Positions 5,562-7,137 of a DNA stretch of 7,137 bases are shown piece by piece. Origin of the DNA: an uncultured Actinomycetes bacterium (lineage in GTDB: Bacteria > Actinomycetota > Thermoleophilia > Solirubrobacterales > Solirubrobacteraceae); NCBI GenBank assembly GCA_937888775.1, contig CALAQT010000399.1, forward strand, positions 1-7,137. Direction: 5' to 3'. Numbering within the stretch: position 1 is the stretch's first letter; each line of letters opens with the position of its first letter. Below the pieces are notes generated by a model. The model saw only the letters and a list, made by a program, of their open reading frames with translations. It searched no databases and was not told the DNA's origin. The position numbers were made by a program, and so were the translations under genes.

Positions 5562-6467
5562 CTAATCGCCGGCCGGCGCCGAGCTTGGGGGCGGCGCGCC
5601 GCGTTCGTCGAGCCGCGCGCTGAGGTACGCCACGACGCGATGGGTCAAACCAGAGGCGAAGCTCAGGTCCGCCTGGCTGAGCGTCGGAGCGGCCGGCTCG
5701 GAGGGGAAGCGCCGCGCCACCGTGGGCGCGAACGTGCCGATCAACTCGATCGCCACCAGCGTCGCCGCGTGGACCACTTGAGGCTCGAATGACCACAGCA
5801 GCTCAAAGCTGCGCAACGGGTCCGGGCGGCTGGTGGAGCTGGGCTGCTCCCAGGCGGCCAGGCAGGCCTGCGCGCCCGGGGCGTTGATCACCAGCGTCCA
5901 TTCCCGCGCGAGCGGATGCTCGCGTCCGATCGGCACTTCGGCCGGGGCACGATCGGGCTGGCGCAGCGACGTGAAATCCGCCATCACGACCGCGAGCTCG
6001 GCGGTGCGGGCGAGCTCGCGCCAGCGTCGCCGGGCCTGGCGATAGAAGTGCACGCGCTGGAAGCTGGCGATCAGCAGGCCGGACGCGGCCCGAGCGCAGT
6101 ACTCGTCCTCGATCGCGTGGGTCAGATCAAGCAGCACCCGCTTGGTCACCGACACCGGTGCCACTTCAGGCCGCCGGCGGCGCAGGCCGGCGAAGATCGA
6201 TGCCGGCTGACGGCGATCGGCCTCGCGGACGCGAGCGATCGCGGCCGTCAGCGACAGTCCCTGCTCGCGCAAGCGAAGAACCTCGCGGACTGAATCGACA
6301 TCGTGCTCGCTGAAGCGGTGATGGCGGCCGGGAAGCTTGACCGGGGTGGGGAACCCGTGTCGGCTCTCCCACATCCTCAGGGTACCCGCCGGCAACCCGG
6401 TCCGGTCAGACAGCTGCGTGGTGCTCAGATCTGGGTTTGAGGAGTCGTTCACCGGGAATACAAACAA
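5562..6467 (-). CDS. MerR-type transcriptional regulator with a DICT sensory domain (301 aa)
   Basis: This is a DNA-binding regulator. Residues 14-85 form a MerR-type winged helix: STTQLSDRTGLPAGTLRMWE (recognition region), then SRHGFPTPVKLPGRHHRFSE and a following helix. The WESRHGFP type is the one seen in CarH/LitR-like light-response regulators. From about residue 108 to 245 it resembles the DICT domain (named for diguanylate cyclases and two-component systems), including LLDLTHAIEDEYCARAASGL, SFQRVHFYRQARRRWRELAR, VVMADFTSLR and ACLAAWEQP; the ligand of DICT domains is not known to me. There is no cobalamin-binding domain. TTG 6467 is the longest start. GTG 6452, five residues in, is better placed, directly after a promoter candidate (6458-6486), and may be leaderless; neither has a Shine-Dalgarno. 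Divergent from the epimerase, which it probably controls together with itself. Confidence 0.88.
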   Translation of the reverse strand: MFVFPVNDSSNPDLSTTQLSDRTGLPAGTLRMWESRHGFPTPVKLPGRHHRFSEHDVDSVREVLRLREQGLSLTAAIARVREADRRQPASIFAGLRRRRPEVAPVSVTKRVLLDLTHAIEDEYCARAASGLLIASFQRVHFYRQARRRWRELARTAELAVVMADFTSLRQPDRAPAEVPIGREHPLAREWTLVINAPGAQACLAAWEQPSSTSRPDPLRSFELLWSFEPQVVHAATLVAIELIGTFAPTVARRFPSEPAAPTLSQADLSFASGLTHRVVAYLSARLDERGAPPPSSAPAGD

Positions 6468-6486
6468 CGTGTTGCGTCTGATTCAA
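6458..6486 (-). promoter_or_regulatory. Candidate leftward promoter of the MerR-DICT gene
   Basis: On the minus strand, TTGAAT (6486-6481) and TTGTAT (6463-6458) are separated by 17 bases. Transcription would start at or next to GTG 6452, which would make the message leaderless; this agrees with the lack of a Shine-Dalgarno before either start codon. The -10 match is weak (3 of 6). Confidence 0.28.
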
Positions 6487-6499
6487 CAATACGTTACGT
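6463..6499 (+). repeat. Imperfect 15-bp direct repeat with 22-bp period, possible operator
   Basis: AACAACGTGTTGCGT (6463-6477) and AACAATACGTTACGT (6485-6499) agree at 11 of 15 positions and start 22 bp apart, about two helical turns, so both face the same side of the DNA. The first copy also contains the inverted repeat CAAC-GT-GTTG (6465-6474). The pair overlaps the promoter candidates of both divergent genes, the usual place for a MerR-type operator. Its role is inferred. Confidence 0.33.
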
Positions 6500-6500
6500 T
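6472..6500 (+). promoter_or_regulatory. Candidate rightward promoter of the epimerase gene
   Basis: TTGCGT (6472-6477) and TACGTT (6495-6500) lie 17 bases apart; the -10 keeps the most conserved T, A and final T. Transcription would start near 6507, leaving a leader of about 42 nt. The same TACGTT also occurs at 6490-6495, so the exact box is uncertain. Confidence 0.33.
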
Positions 6501-6548
6501 TTGTCCGATGTCACCACATAAGCCAACCGACACGGGGCGAGGGCGCTG

Positions 6549-7137
6549 ATGCGCGTTGTAGTCACGGGTGCCACCGGGACGATCGGGCTGGCGCTCACCG
6601 ACGCGCTGCGCGGCCGGGGCGACGATGTCGTCGCGCTGTCACGCGACCAGCAGCGCGGTCAGCGGGTGCTGGGAGACGCGGTGGAGGTGCACGCTTGGCC
6701 GCACCCGAATGACCAGCCGCCCCCGGAGGCCGCCCTGCGCGGCGCCGACGCCGTCGTCCACCTGCTCGGCGAGCCCGTCGCCCAGCGCTGGACCGACGAG
6801 TCAAAGCGCCGGATCAGGGAGTCACGCGTGAACGCCACGCGGTCTCTGGTCGCCGGTCTCAGCTCGCTGGCCCAGGCCGACCGCCCCCGGGTGCTGGTCT
6901 CGCAGTCGGCGACGGGCTACTACGGCCCGCGCGGCGATGAGACCGTGGACGAGCACGCCTCTCCCGGGAGCGACTTCCTGGCTGAGGTGGTGGTCGCGTG
7001 GGAGCGGGAGGCGTTGCGGGCGAAGCCGCTGATGCGCGTCGCGCTGACACGGACCGGTGTGGTGGTCTCGCCCAGCGGCGGCGCGCTGGCCAAGATGCTG
7101 CCGTTCTTTCGCCTCGGGATCGGGGGTCCGGTCGCCG
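6549..7137 (+). CDS. TIGR01777-family NAD(P)-dependent epimerase-like protein, N-terminal part
   Basis: The extended short-chain dehydrogenase/reductase fold is clear; 196 codons are present and the gene continues past the right edge (family members are usually near 300 aa). The Rossmann nucleotide-binding motif is MRVVVTGATGTIGLAL with GATGTIG at residues 7-13. Family-typical segments follow: DAVVHLLGEPVAQRWTDESK (67-86), RRIRESRVNATRSLV (87-101), SQSATGYYGPRGDE (118-131) and DFLAEVVVAWE (142-152). The GYYG motif stands where classical members carry the active-site tyrosine. ATG 6549 is chosen because the Rossmann strand starts there and GAGGG (6539-6543) lies 5 nt upstream. The substrate is unknown for this family. 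It is divergent from the MerR-DICT regulator and shares an 80-bp control region with it. Confidence 0.92.
   Translation, partial: MRVVVTGATGTIGLALTDALRGRGDDVVALSRDQQRGQRVLGDAVEVHAWPHPNDQPPPEAALRGADAVVHLLGEPVAQRWTDESKRRIRESRVNATRSLVAGLSSLAQADRPRVLVSQSATGYYGPRGDETVDEHASPGSDFLAEVVVAWEREALRAKPLMRVALTRTGVVVSPSGGALAKMLPFFRLGIGGPVA

Noticed and set aside
5320..5565. Rightward 81-codon frame between the two convergent genes
   Set aside because: It begins inside the flippase-like gene in another frame, has no ribosome binding site and no recognisable sequence.

Overview
The window is GC-rich (about two thirds G+C) with strong G/C preference at third codon positions. Gene families and sequence style suggest a high-GC actinobacterium, possibly of the Thermoleophilia/Solirubrobacterales type. 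That placement is inferred from protein style only; there is no rRNA or other phylogenetic marker here.

Left part (1-929). A phospholipase D-like (cardiolipin synthase-type) gene runs leftwards off the edge. It is easy to miss because its frame has no stop inside the window. Its conserved sequence leaves the frame near 204-206 and returns near 106-107, so about 33 codons appear to sit between two compensating single-base indels. Upstream of it is a stretch of about 460 bp with one weak leftward small ORF, an AT-rich promoter-like segment (729-757, rightward), a perfect 10-bp palindrome and an 11-bp direct repeat.

Oxidative-stress block (930-3145, rightward). A 131-aa two-helix membrane protein, a 31-aa single-helix micro-protein and a monofunctional heme catalase follow each other at short distances and are probably co-transcribed. 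After the stop of the 131-aa gene the same frame continues for 38 coding-like codons and ends in a GTGA overlap with the micro-protein, which hints at a former or recoded longer protein.

Membrane-protein pair (3304-5438, rightward). A DMT/EamA-like permease and a UPF0104/LPG_synthase_TM flippase-like protein overlap by 4 nt (GTGA) and should be translationally coupled.

Regulatory block (5562-7137). A MerR-type HTH regulator carrying a DICT sensory domain is transcribed leftwards. It diverges from a TIGR01777-type NAD(P)-dependent epimerase that runs off the right edge. Their intergenic region holds two face-to-face promoter candidates and an imperfect 15-bp direct repeat with a 22-bp period, a plausible operator.

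I see no CRISPR array, tRNA, rRNA, intact mobile element or recognisable defence system. The most interesting items are the MerR-DICT/epimerase pair with its candidate operator, the in-frame extension after the 131-aa membrane protein, and the doubly shifted phospholipase D-like gene.
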